Shown here one piece after another: positions 42,654-50,318 of a stretch of 64,000 nt of DNA (its first letter is position 1; each line of letters starts with the position of its first letter). Position numbers and translations under genes: made by a program. Source of the stretch: Imhoffiella fuscus (GTDB taxonomy: Bacteria > Pseudomonadota > Gammaproteobacteria > Chromatiales > Chromatiaceae); the NCBI RefSeq assembly GCF_042682685.1, contig NZ_JBHUHX010000062.1, forward strand, positions 61,498 through 125,497, given 5' to 3'. Under the pieces are notes generated by a model. It saw only the letters and a program-made list of their open reading frames with translations. It searched no databases and was not told the DNA's origin.

Positions 42654-43618
42654 CGCTGTTCCATCGGCGCGATCCGATCTCGGACGGCGGGACGCCGGTG
42701 CGTCGCGTCCAGCTGATGCGTCTCTATCGACAGGCGTGTCTGCTGGAGCTGGAGGCGCTCAAGCCTGGTAACGTCCATCGCTACGCCTCGGGTCACGGGA
42801 TGTGCGTCGAGGACTTCGTCCATAGCGTCGAGGCGAGCGTCGCACCCTTGACCGAGTCGGGGGTCGGACTCGGCGCGCGCATCCATGGCGCCGTGGCTGC
42901 GACCCGCGAGGCCGTTGGCTGCAACACCAACCTCGGTATCCTGCTGCTGTGCGCCCCGTTGGTCCAGGCGGCGCTCGATCCGTGCCCGACGCGCGGTCTG
43001 CGCGACCGGCTCGCCGAGATTCTGCGAACGGCCGGTGCCGAGGATACGGATTGGCTGTTCCGGGCCATCCGGCTGGCGGCACCGGGTGGGCTGGGCACGG
43101 CGCCGAGGCACGATGTGCATGACGGCGCGGGCGCGCCCTTGGTCGAGGTCATGGCCAGCGCCGCCTCCTGGGACCGCATCGCCCGTCAGTACGCCACCGA
43201 TTACGCCGACCTCTTCGAGGTCGCACTGCCGCTGTCGGTCGATCTCGACGGACGCTGGCTGGATCAGGCCTGGTCGACCGCCGTGCTCTATCTGGAATTG
43301 CTCGCCCGCTGGCCGGACTCGCACATTGCGCGTAAGCAGGGGGCCGAGACGGCAGATGAGGTGCGCGAGCGCGCCGCCGTCCTGCTCGATGAGGTGCGTC
43401 GGGCGGAGCATCCTCGGATGCGGCGGGCCGAGCTGCTTGCGTTCGATCGGGAGCTCAAGGATGCCGGCATCAATCCTGGCACCTCGGCGGATCTCACGGT
43501 CGCAACCCGTTTGCTGCGCGGGTTGGAAACCGCTGCCTCAGCGTTCGAGCCCACGGCGGCATCTCGCCGTCTTTCCGATGTCCCGGCGGGCGGTTGCGCC
43601 ACCGGGATCTGTTCTTGA
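42650..43618 (+). CDS. CitG-like triphosphoribosyl-dephospho-CoA synthase homologue (orf7-type)
   Basis: A 322-residue protein of the CitG family, helical, with the conserved ACLLELEALKPGNVHRYASGHGM (the KPGNVH motif binding phosphates), TNLGILLLCAPLVQA, and a late DAGINPGTSADLTVATRLL (the NPGTSADL motif). True CitG makes the prosthetic group of citrate lyase, but this type is found in H4MPT clusters with no citrate lyase and may make part of a C1 cofactor. It overlaps the preceding ATP-grasp gene by 4 bases; 30 bases later comes fae. Its substrate is unknown. Confidence 0.88.
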   Translation: MTLFHRRDPISDGGTPVRRVQLMRLYRQACLLELEALKPGNVHRYASGHGMCVEDFVHSVEASVAPLTESGVGLGARIHGAVAATREAVGCNTNLGILLLCAPLVQAALDPCPTRGLRDRLAEILRTAGAEDTDWLFRAIRLAAPGGLGTAPRHDVHDGAGAPLVEVMASAASWDRIARQYATDYADLFEVALPLSVDLDGRWLDQAWSTAVLYLELLARWPDSHIARKQGAETADEVRERAAVLLDEVRRAEHPRMRRAELLAFDRELKDAGINPGTSADLTVATRLLRGLETAASAFEPTAASRRLSDVPAGGCATGICS

Positions 43619-43648
43619 ATCAACCACCACCACGAAGGAGACATCACG

Positions 43649-44161
43649 ATGGCTGTCATCAACAAGACTCTGGTCGGCGAATCCCTGGTCGGCGACGGCA
43701 ACGAGGTCGCGCACATCGACTTGCTCATGGGGCCGCGTGGTTCGGCGGTCGAGGCCGCCTTCTGCAACGGCCTGGTCAACAACAAGGATGGCTTCACCAG
43801 CCTGCTGGCCGTGGTCGCCCCCAACCTGGCGGTCAAGCCGAACACCATGATGTTCAACAAGGTCACCATCAAGGGTGCCAAGCAGGCGGTACAGATGTTC
43901 GGACCGGCCCAGCGCGGCGTCGCCATGGCGGTGGCCGATTGCGTCGAGGACGGCACCATTCCGGCCGACGAGGCGGACGACCTCTTCATCTGTGTCGGCG
44001 TCTTCATCCACTGGGAGGCCGAGGACGACGCCAAGATCCAGGATTTCAACTATCAGGCGACCAAGGAGGCCATCAAACGCGCCGTAGCCGGCGAGCCGAA
44101 GGCCACGGAGGTGGTCGCCCAGAAGGGGAGTGCCTCGCACCCCTTTGCCGCCCACGACTGA
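43649..44161 (+). CDS. fae: formaldehyde-activating enzyme
   Basis: Fae condenses formaldehyde with H4MPT to methylene-H4MPT, the entry point of the pathway. The 170-residue protein is the usual length and has the family sequence NEVAHIDLLMGPRGSAVEAAFCNGL (catalytic H in AHID), MMFNKVTIKGAKQAVQMFGPAQRGVAMAVADCV and a FIHWEAEDDAKIQDFNY end. A GAAGGAG site at 43635-43641 gives strong initiation, in contrast to the ATGA-coupled genes upstream, consistent with the abundant expression usual for Fae. A strong hairpin follows directly after the stop. Confidence 0.97.
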   Translation: MAVINKTLVGESLVGDGNEVAHIDLLMGPRGSAVEAAFCNGLVNNKDGFTSLLAVVAPNLAVKPNTMMFNKVTIKGAKQAVQMFGPAQRGVAMAVADCVEDGTIPADEADDLFICVGVFIHWEAEDDAKIQDFNYQATKEAIKRAVAGEPKATEVVAQKGSASHPFAAHD

Positions 44162-44175
44162 TCTGACGCTGTGAC

Positions 44176-44197
44176 GCGGACCGGGCCCCCGGTCCGC
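44176..44197 (+). terminator. strong GC hairpin after fae
   Basis: GCGGACCGG pairs with CCGGTCCGC (nine base pairs or more, loop of four). It begins 14 bases after the fae stop and lies 22 bases before the GTG of the next gene. With no T-run it is more likely a stabiliser or partial terminator than a full stop, fitting a higher fae message level than for the gene downstream. Confidence 0.55.
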
Positions 44198-44219
44198 GTT
44201 CATGCAGGAGCGATCGCAA

Positions 44220-45413
44220 GTGACGATGCAGGATATGGGGGAGGTCCGCTCGGCCGGATTGGAGCAATGGCTCGACACCGAGGGACTGACCCTTCAGGAA
44301 TACGCCATCCGCCATCATGTGCCGCTCGACCTGCTGGTCGAGCGCAACGATCTGAATCGTCCGGATCGGATCTCGGACTATCCGCCGCCTAGTCGCTATC
44401 CGGACGAGCGTGCCCGAGCCGTGCTGCGCGGTCTTGGCTGGGCCGGCCTGCTGCGCGAGGAAGGCGACTTCAGCGTGCTTCCCGGCGAGGTGCGGCGTCT
44501 CGATCTGCTGTTCTGGAATCTCGACGCGCTGAGCGATTACGGCTTTCGTTTCCGTCAGGAATACCGCTACAGCGACCGCTCCCATCGGGTGGTCGCCCAC
44601 AATCGGCTCAAGGCACCCAGGTCGAATCTGAGTCTCTTGGACGCCGTGCCCCATTGTCCCGTTCCGCCGCCCGATTTCTGGCTCGCCTTGGCGACCTTCG
44701 TCGCGCACGTGGCCGAGTGGCATGCGGGTTATCTCTTCATGCCCTTTCAGAAGGCATCCCAGGCGCACTGGGTTGCGGTCGAGCTGGAACGTCAGGGGAT
44801 CGCCGTCATCGAGCTGGATGCCGCCGACCAGCCGGGCGGGGCGCTGCTGCGCACCCATGCACTGGCGGACACTCGATGCCTGCTGGATCGGCTGCGTTCC
44901 CATCTGAGCGTCATGCCCGGTGCACTGGAGCGCTTCGAGCAGGAGACCCCGACGCTCACCGTCTGCAAGAATCTGGTCTTCGATTCGGCCCACTTCATCA
45001 CCGACCATCCGGCCAAATGCTCCAACCTGCATGGCGGGCGCTATGCCCTGAACGTCAAGGTGCGCGGGCGCATGGATCCAGTGACCGGCTGCGTGATCGA
45101 CTACGGCTATCTCAAGCGGGTCGTCGGCCGGCGGGTGATCGATCGCTTCGATCACGCCACGCTCAACTACGCCGCCCCCGAACTGGCCTGGCGCTCAAGC
45201 ACCGAGATGCTGTGCGTCTTTATTTGGGAGCAGCTCATCGATTATCTTCCCGGCCTCGTCGAGCTTGAGCTAAACGAGACCACCCAATCTTGGTGCAATT
45301 ACAGCGGCCCCAGCCTCGCCGACTTCCAGCGCGACGGCAGCGATCCGGTCCTGACCCATTTCCAGCGCCGGATCGGTGCCTCGTCCTGGCGCGCGTCCGT
45401 CGCAGAGATCTGA
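44220..45413 (+). CDS. protein with C-terminal PTPS/QueD-like pterin synthase domain
   Basis: A 397-residue protein. The C-terminal 150 residues resemble 6-pyruvoyltetrahydropterin synthase / QueD: TVCKNLVFDSAHFITDHPAKCSNLHGG with the zinc-type H258, the catalytic-type C267 and H271, followed by YALNVKVRGRMDPVTGCVIDYGYLK and FDHATLN. One usual zinc histidine of the HGH motif is replaced by glycine (HGG, G273), and no replacement is evident. The N-terminal 240 residues (with VLRGLGWAG, LDLLFWNLD, HWVAVELE) are not recognised. The operon context points to pterin (H4MPT) synthesis. GTG 44220 is chosen because AGGAG lies nine bases upstream; ATG 44202 is the alternative. Confidence 0.75.
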   Translation: MTMQDMGEVRSAGLEQWLDTEGLTLQEYAIRHHVPLDLLVERNDLNRPDRISDYPPPSRYPDERARAVLRGLGWAGLLREEGDFSVLPGEVRRLDLLFWNLDALSDYGFRFRQEYRYSDRSHRVVAHNRLKAPRSNLSLLDAVPHCPVPPPDFWLALATFVAHVAEWHAGYLFMPFQKASQAHWVAVELERQGIAVIELDAADQPGGALLRTHALADTRCLLDRLRSHLSVMPGALERFEQETPTLTVCKNLVFDSAHFITDHPAKCSNLHGGRYALNVKVRGRMDPVTGCVIDYGYLKRVVGRRVIDRFDHATLNYAAPELAWRSSTEMLCVFIWEQLIDYLPGLVELELNETTQSWCNYSGPSLADFQRDGSDPVLTHFQRRIGASSWRASVAEI

Positions 45414-45472
45414 CGCAGCGCAATCCGGGGACACCGTTGAATCGGGTTCGAACGTTGGCGTTGTCGGATGGC

Positions 45473-45494
45473 CCTGGATTGCGCTGCATCCAGG
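45473..45494. repeat. palindromic repeat, copy 3 (CCTGGAT / ATCCAGG arms)
   Basis: Seven-base arms CCTGGAT and ATCCAGG around TGCGCTGC. It ends exactly at the stop of the convergent HisA-like gene and could end both transcripts. It shares the GCGCTGC core with copies 1 and 2. A related partial sequence (CGCAGCGCAATCCGGGG) lies just upstream near 45415-45430. Confidence 0.75.
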
Positions 45495-46172
45495 CTAGGG
45501 GGTGATTGCGGGGGCGGGGATGTGGCCCTGATGCAGTGCGGTGGCGACGAGGGCGCCGGCGATGCCGATCGCGTCGAGTCGTTGCAGGTCGGTTGGGTCG
45601 CGGACTCCGCCGGCGGCATGGATGCGGTGGCTCGGTGCAAGCTGGCGCAGCGCGGCGAGTCGGTCGAGGTCCGGTCCTTGTGCGCTGCCGACCCTTGCCA
45701 GGGTCATGAGGATGACATCTTGGGGCCAGAGCGCTGGATTGGCATCCAGTCCGGCGGGGCCGAGCGGTTGCTCGCCACGGTAATCGAGCGACAGCACCGC
45801 GTCCGGGTGGCGTGCGCGCAGATCGGCCAGTTGGTCGAGCGATTCGAGCGATTCGCTTCCCAACACCGGACGGGCGAGGGTGGCGAGCCGATCGAGTGCG
45901 GCAAGTCCGCTGTCCACCCAAAGTCTCGGCCTGGGATGCTGCCGGTGCAGCCGTTCGATCTGGTCGACATGATCGCCGTCCCCAGCGATGGCGTTCAGGT
46001 CGGCGATATAGAGGTTTTCAACGGGATAGCGCTTCAGAATGGCCGCCGCCACCTCGTCCAGTTGGCTGGATGGGCAAAGCGGCGAGACGAGCGGTTCATA
46101 GGTGTCCCGCCGGCCCTGTCGCGCGGCGACCACCTGGCCGTCCTTCAGGTCGATGACAGGTATTAGCTTCAT
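45495..46172 (-). CDS. HisA-like (beta-alpha)8-barrel protein of the C1 cofactor region
   Basis: A 225-residue protein of the HisA/HisF superfamily. It starts MKLIPVIDLKDGQVVAARQG like HisA (IPAIDLKDG), contains ENLYIADLNAIAG, ARPVLGSESLES, VLSLDYRGE with the second-phosphate-type aspartate, and HAAGGVRDPTDL, the second phosphate loop. Histidine-pathway members are about 245 residues; this one is shorter and differs in the middle. Proteins of this type accompany H4MPT and methanofuran genes in methylotrophs and archaea, so a role in cofactor synthesis is likely but untested. The start is only 12 bases from the divergent mfnD-like start. Confidence 0.82.
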   Translation of the reverse strand: MKLIPVIDLKDGQVVAARQGRRDTYEPLVSPLCPSSQLDEVAAAILKRYPVENLYIADLNAIAGDGDHVDQIERLHRQHPRPRLWVDSGLAALDRLATLARPVLGSESLESLDQLADLRARHPDAVLSLDYRGEQPLGPAGLDANPALWPQDVILMTLARVGSAQGPDLDRLAALRQLAPSHRIHAAGGVRDPTDLQRLDAIGIAGALVATALHQGHIPAPAITP

Positions 46173-46184
46173 TTCGGATTGGGC

Positions 46185-47189
46185 ATGCGCATCTTCGTCT
46201 TCGAATACATCACTGGTGGCGGTTTGTTGGATACCGCCCTAACCCCCTCGCTGGCGCGGGAGGGCGATATCATGCTGCGTGCCTTGGTCTCCGATCTCAC
46301 CGCCCTGGACGGGGTGGAATGTCTCGTCACGCGCGATGCGCGGCTCGCACCGCTGCGCCTTCCAGTCGAGTCCCGCCGCGTTCACTCGCCCGAGCAGTTC
46401 GCCCAGGTCTGGGCCGAGACCCTGTCCGAGGTCGATGCCGTCTGGCCCATCGTCCCCGAGCATCAACAGGCGCTGGGGCGCATCACCGGGGCCATTCTCT
46501 CTTCGGGTAAGCGACTGCTCAACAGCCGGCCTCGCGCCGTGGTGACCGCGACCAGCAAGATTCAGACGCTGCGCCTGCTGGAGTCCGCCGGGCTTCCGGT
46601 CGTTCCGACCTTCGCGTGCGAGGACGTCCTGCCCGACATCCGGGGGCGCTGGGTGCTCAAGCCGGACGATGGTGTCGGCTGTTACGGGATCCGTGTGTTC
46701 CAGGATCGCGACCTCCTCTGCGGTGCCTGGGATCATCTGGAGGAGGGCTGTATCTATGTCGCGCAGCCGTTCGTTCAGGGTACCCCGGCCAGTCTGAGCC
46801 TTATCGCCTGCGACGGCGAGGCGCGTCTGCTCAGCGTCAACCGTCAGCGCGTGGCTCTGATGGACGAGGAGCTGGTCCTGCTCGGCTGCGTGGTCAACGC
46901 CTGGGACGCACGCGATTCCGGCTTGCGCGCGTTGGCCGCGCGTATCGCGGCCGCCATGCCGGATCTCTGGGGCTATGTCGGCGTCGATCTGATCCTGACC
47001 GAGGATGGACCGCGCATTCTGGAGGTCAACCCGCGCCTCACCACCTCTTATGCCGGGATCAAGGACGCACTTGGGTTCAACCCGGCCGCGATGGTACTGA
47101 ACCTCGATGCCGGGGGCTGGCCGGAGGTCGATCCGGCCGAGTCGGGTAGGGCGATCGAAATCTGTCTGGAGGATGCTGACGTTGCCTGA
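46185..47189 (+). CDS. ATP-grasp ligase of the MfnD (tyramine-glutamate ligase) type
   Basis: A 334-residue ATP-grasp protein that resembles archaeal MfnD (COG1821), which joins glutamate to tyramine in methanofuran synthesis. Features are MRIFVFEYITGGGL at the start, AVWPIVPEHQQALGRITGAILSSGKRLLNSRPRAV, VLKPDDGVGCYGIRVF and the metal site YVGVDLILTEDGPRILEVNPRLTTSYAG. The bacterial carrier methylofuran also carries tyramine and a glutamate chain, which supports the role. The start is ATG 46185 (a TTG at 46179 is an alternative). The next gene overlaps it by 17 bases. It is divergent from the HisA-like gene. Confidence 0.8.
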   Translation: MRIFVFEYITGGGLLDTALTPSLAREGDIMLRALVSDLTALDGVECLVTRDARLAPLRLPVESRRVHSPEQFAQVWAETLSEVDAVWPIVPEHQQALGRITGAILSSGKRLLNSRPRAVVTATSKIQTLRLLESAGLPVVPTFACEDVLPDIRGRWVLKPDDGVGCYGIRVFQDRDLLCGAWDHLEEGCIYVAQPFVQGTPASLSLIACDGEARLLSVNRQRVALMDEELVLLGCVVNAWDARDSGLRALAARIAAAMPDLWGYVGVDLILTEDGPRILEVNPRLTTSYAGIKDALGFNPAAMVLNLDAGGWPEVDPAESGRAIEICLEDADVA

Positions 47190-48222
47190 GACTTGGATCG
47201 GTTGGGACCTGGGAGGAGCGAACCTCAAGGCGGTTCAGCTCGATGCGGTTGGCAGGGCCTTGGGTGTGGTCCAGGTCGCCTGTCCGCTCTGGCAGGGGGT
47301 GGAACATCTGCATGCCGGGATCGACAGGGTGCTGGAGCACTTGGTGGATCCGCGTTCGCATCGGCATGCGGTGACCATGACCGGGGAGCTGGCCGACCTG
47401 TTCGAGGGGCGGGACCAAGGCGTTTCGACGCTCGTTTCGGTCATGTGCGAGCGTCTCGGCGAGGAGCCGCTTCTCATCTATGCCGGAGCGGCCGGGTTCG
47501 TCGATCCGCTGCGGGCGGTCGATCTGGCCCATCAGGTCGCCTCGGCCAACTGGATGGCAAGCGCCACGCTGGCCGCCTCCATCGTGCCCGAAGGTCTGCT
47601 GGTCGATATCGGCAGCACCACGACCGACCTGGTGCCCTTCGCCGAGGGCGCGGTCAGTGCCTGGGGCACGACGGATCACGAGCGACTGCGTCACGGCGAG
47701 CTCCTCTATGCCGGGGTCGCGCGGACCCCGCTCATGGCGCTCGCCAAACGTGCGCCTTTCGATGGGGTCTGGGTGCCGCTGATGGCGGAGCACTTTGCGA
47801 CCACGGGCGACGTCTATCGTCTGACCGACGAACTGCCGGATCACGCGGATCTGCTGCCGAGCGCCGATGGACGCGAGAAGACGCCGATGGCGAGCGCCCG
47901 GCGCTTGGCGCGCATGCTGGGTCTCGATGTCGAGGCGACGGATCGGCAGGGTTGGCAGCGGCTCGCCGAGTATTTTGCCGAGGTACAGCTGCAGGGGCTC
48001 ATGGAGGCCAGCGCCTGTCTCTTGTCTCGCGGTGAGCTGGCGGCCAAGGCGCCCGTTCTGGGTGCGGGTGTCGGGCGTTTTCTCGCGCGCCGTCTGGCCG
48101 AACGCTTGGGGCGGCCCTATATCGGATTCGAGTCGCTGTTCGCGCCGAGTCAGGTCGGCGCGCCGGACATGGCCGATTGCGCTCCGGCCGCCGCGCTCGC
48201 GCGTCTGGCGGCCATGATCTGA
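47173..48222 (+). CDS. hydantoinase/kinase-fold protein of the H4MPT region (COG1548 type)
   Basis: A 349-residue protein with the actin-like ATPase / hydantoinase A fold: TWIGWDLGGANLKAVQLD at the start (phosphate-1 loop), VTMTGELADLF, LLVDIGSTTTDLVPFAEG in the middle (phosphate-2 loop), and APVLGAGVGRFLARRLAERLG at the end. This type occurs in H4MPT gene clusters (orf9-type in methylotrophs), and its reaction is unknown. It overlaps the ATP-grasp gene upstream by 17 bases, then a 93-base gap precedes pabB. A role in cofactor synthesis is inferred from location. Confidence 0.85.
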   Translation: MLTLPETWIGWDLGGANLKAVQLDAVGRALGVVQVACPLWQGVEHLHAGIDRVLEHLVDPRSHRHAVTMTGELADLFEGRDQGVSTLVSVMCERLGEEPLLIYAGAAGFVDPLRAVDLAHQVASANWMASATLAASIVPEGLLVDIGSTTTDLVPFAEGAVSAWGTTDHERLRHGELLYAGVARTPLMALAKRAPFDGVWVPLMAEHFATTGDVYRLTDELPDHADLLPSADGREKTPMASARRLARMLGLDVEATDRQGWQRLAEYFAEVQLQGLMEASACLLSRGELAAKAPVLGAGVGRFLARRLAERLGRPYIGFESLFAPSQVGAPDMADCAPAAALARLAAMI

Positions 48223-48315
48223 TCCGATGGCGCGCTCCGCTCCGAACATCCGTCGACGTAGAGCGGTTCCTTGTTGCCAACCTGGTCCGAAACCCAGGTC
48301 CTCGATTCGACCCCA

Positions 48316-49713
48316 ATGCAGATGACATCGACTCTATCGATCCGCGAATTTCCCTATCGACCCGACAGCTCCGCGCTGTTCGAGCCGCTCGCCAGCCGTG
48401 CCTGGCCGGTCTTCCTCGACAGTGGTCGACCCGGTTGCGCACAGGGGCGCTTCGATATCCTGAGCGCCGATCCAGGGACTCGCCTCGTCACCCGAGGGCT
48501 CAAGACCGAGATTCGCTCGGAGCGGGGCAGTCTGGCCTCGCTGGAGGATCCTTTCACTCTGCTCGCCGAGACGCTCGGGCCGAGCCGTCCGGCGCCCGAG
48601 GAGTTGCCCTTCGCCGGCGGCGCCATCGGCTATTTCGGCTACGACCTGGGACGGCGTTTGGAGCGTTTGCCGAGCCTGGCGTTCGACGTCGAGGACATCC
48701 CCGACATGGCCGTGGGCATCTACGATTGGGCCCTGGTGGTCGATCATCAGGCCTGTCGCAGCCATCTGGTCGGGCCGGACCGGGAGACGCTCGACGTCTA
48801 TGCCAGGCTGCTGTCCGGGGCGCTCGCCGGGCGCTCCACCGGCACGGCGCATCGCTCGTTCCGGGTGCTGGGGCAGGTCGGATCCAACATGAGCCATGGC
48901 CAATACCTGGAGTCCATCGGCCGCATCAAGCAGTATCTGCGCGAGGGCGACTGCTATCAGGTGAACTTCGCCCAGCGCTTCTCCGTCCCCGCCGAGGGCG
49001 ATCCCTGGCAGGCGTACAAGCTGCTGCGTCAGCTCAATCCGGCGCCCTTCGGTGGCTATCTCGATATCGGCGACTGCCAGGTGCTCTCCTCCTCGCCAGA
49101 GCGCTTCCTTCGGGTTCGTGAAGGCGAGGTCGAGACCAAGCCGATCAAGGGGACGCGTCCGCGCGGCGCCGATCCCATCGAGGATCTGCTGCTGTCCGAC
49201 GCACTGCGTCTCAGCCCCAAGGATCGTGCCGAGAATCTCATGATCGTCGATCTTCTGCGCAACGATCTGGGCAAGGTGTGCGAGATTGGCAGCGTGCGGG
49301 TACCCAAGCTGTTCGAGATCGAGCGCTTCGCCCGCGTGCATCATCTGGTCAGCACGGTTCGCGGACATCTAGCGCGGGGATGCGGCGCGCTCGATCTGTT
49401 GCGGGCCTGCTTTCCCGGAGGCTCCATCACGGGCGCGCCCAAGAAGCGCGCGATGGAGATCATCGAAGAGTTGGAGCCGCACCGGCGCGGCGTCTACTGC
49501 GGTGCGATCGGCTATGTCGGGTTCGATGGGGCCATGGATACCAACATCGCCATTCGCACCCTGGTCCATTCTGGCGGGGTCGCGCGCTGCTGGGCCGGGG
49601 GCGGCATCGTCATGGATTCCGACCCCGAGTCCGAGTATCGCGAAACCTATGACAAGGCTGCGCCGCTGCTGGATCTGCTGGAGCGCATGCGGCTCGGCAA
49701 TCTGGGCAGCTAG
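48316..49713 (+). CDS. pabB: aminodeoxychorismate synthase component I
   Basis: PabB makes aminodeoxychorismate for p-aminobenzoate. The 465-residue protein has the chorismate-binding core, and the motif ETKPIKGTRPR with a lysine (K278) where anthranilate synthases have alanine; that lysine is the PabB catalytic residue. Other blocks are LMIVDLLRNDLGKVCEIGSV, LLRACFPGGSITGAPKKRAMEIIEELE and YCGAIGYVGFDGAMDTNIAIRT. No glutaminase (pabA) is adjacent. p-Aminobenzoate is used by folate and by MptG, encoded in the same region, so it may be a dedicated supply. The start at 48316 excludes a poor upstream extension. The mfnE-like gene follows 2 bases later. Confidence 0.94.
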   Translation: MQMTSTLSIREFPYRPDSSALFEPLASRAWPVFLDSGRPGCAQGRFDILSADPGTRLVTRGLKTEIRSERGSLASLEDPFTLLAETLGPSRPAPEELPFAGGAIGYFGYDLGRRLERLPSLAFDVEDIPDMAVGIYDWALVVDHQACRSHLVGPDRETLDVYARLLSGALAGRSTGTAHRSFRVLGQVGSNMSHGQYLESIGRIKQYLREGDCYQVNFAQRFSVPAEGDPWQAYKLLRQLNPAPFGGYLDIGDCQVLSSSPERFLRVREGEVETKPIKGTRPRGADPIEDLLLSDALRLSPKDRAENLMIVDLLRNDLGKVCEIGSVRVPKLFEIERFARVHHLVSTVRGHLARGCGALDLLRACFPGGSITGAPKKRAMEIIEELEPHRRGVYCGAIGYVGFDGAMDTNIAIRTLVHSGGVARCWAGGGIVMDSDPESEYRETYDKAAPLLDLLERMRLGNLGS

Positions 49714-49715
49714 CC

Positions 49716-50318
49716 GTGTGGGTGGTCAAGCTCGGGGGCAGCCTCGCCGACTCGGAGCGGTTGCCTGTCTGGCTGGACGTACTGGCAGGACGTTCCGATT
49801 TGGTGCTGGTGCCGGGCGGCGGCCCCTTCGCCGATCAGGTGCGTCTCGCTCAGAAGCGTTGGGAGTTCGCGGATGCGGCCGCACACCACCTGGCGTTGCT
49901 CGCCATGGAGCAGTACGGTCGCATGCTGTGCGCCATCCAGACTGGATTCACTCCGGCCGCGAGCCTGGATGAGATACGCCGTGCCCTCGACTCGGGATGT
50001 ACGCCGGTCTGGATGCCGGTCGATATGGTGCTCGCCGATCCCCGCATTCCCCAGACCTGGGACATGACCTCCGACTCTCTCGCGGCTTGGTTGTCCGCCA
50101 TCCTCTCCGCCTCTGGGCTGCTGCTGGTCAAGTCCGCCGTCCTGGCCGGGGATTCGATCGATCTGGGGGCATTGGCTCGTGCGGGTGTCGTCGATCGACT
50201 CTTCCCCGACTACGCGGTCTCCAGTGGGGCCAGTGTCCATCTGTTGTCGATCCAGGATCCGCATGGAGTGGATCGTTTTAGGCGTTTACTGTCGGAAAGT
50301 CGGCTTCGAACCTTTTGA
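49716..50318 (+). CDS. amino acid kinase-family protein, MfnE-like (methanofuran synthesis kinase)
   Basis: A 200-residue protein of the amino acid kinase superfamily, shorter than most. It opens VVKLGGSLADS and contains LVLVPGGGPFADQVR, AAHHLALLAMEQYG, and TSDSLAAWLSAILSASGLLLVKSAV. That is the pattern of archaeal MfnE, which phosphorylates 5-(aminomethyl)furan-methyl phosphate in methanofuran synthesis. The initiator is GTG at 49716, two bases after the pabB stop. The neighbouring mfnD-like gene supports methylofuran synthesis. MfnB, MfnC and MfnF homologues are not in the window. Confidence 0.75.
   Translation: MWVVKLGGSLADSERLPVWLDVLAGRSDLVLVPGGGPFADQVRLAQKRWEFADAAAHHLALLAMEQYGRMLCAIQTGFTPAASLDEIRRALDSGCTPVWMPVDMVLADPRIPQTWDMTSDSLAAWLSAILSASGLLLVKSAVLAGDSIDLGALARAGVVDRLFPDYAVSSGASVHLLSIQDPHGVDRFRRLLSESRLRTF

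Noticed and set aside
45495..46172. HisA of histidine biosynthesis
   Set aside because: The start and phosphate loops are HisA-like, but the protein is short, the middle differs, and no his genes are near; it fits the C1-cofactor-linked type better.
48316..49713. Anthranilate synthase component I (TrpE)
   Set aside because: The PIKGT motif with lysine marks PabB; TrpE has alanine there, and no trp genes are adjacent.
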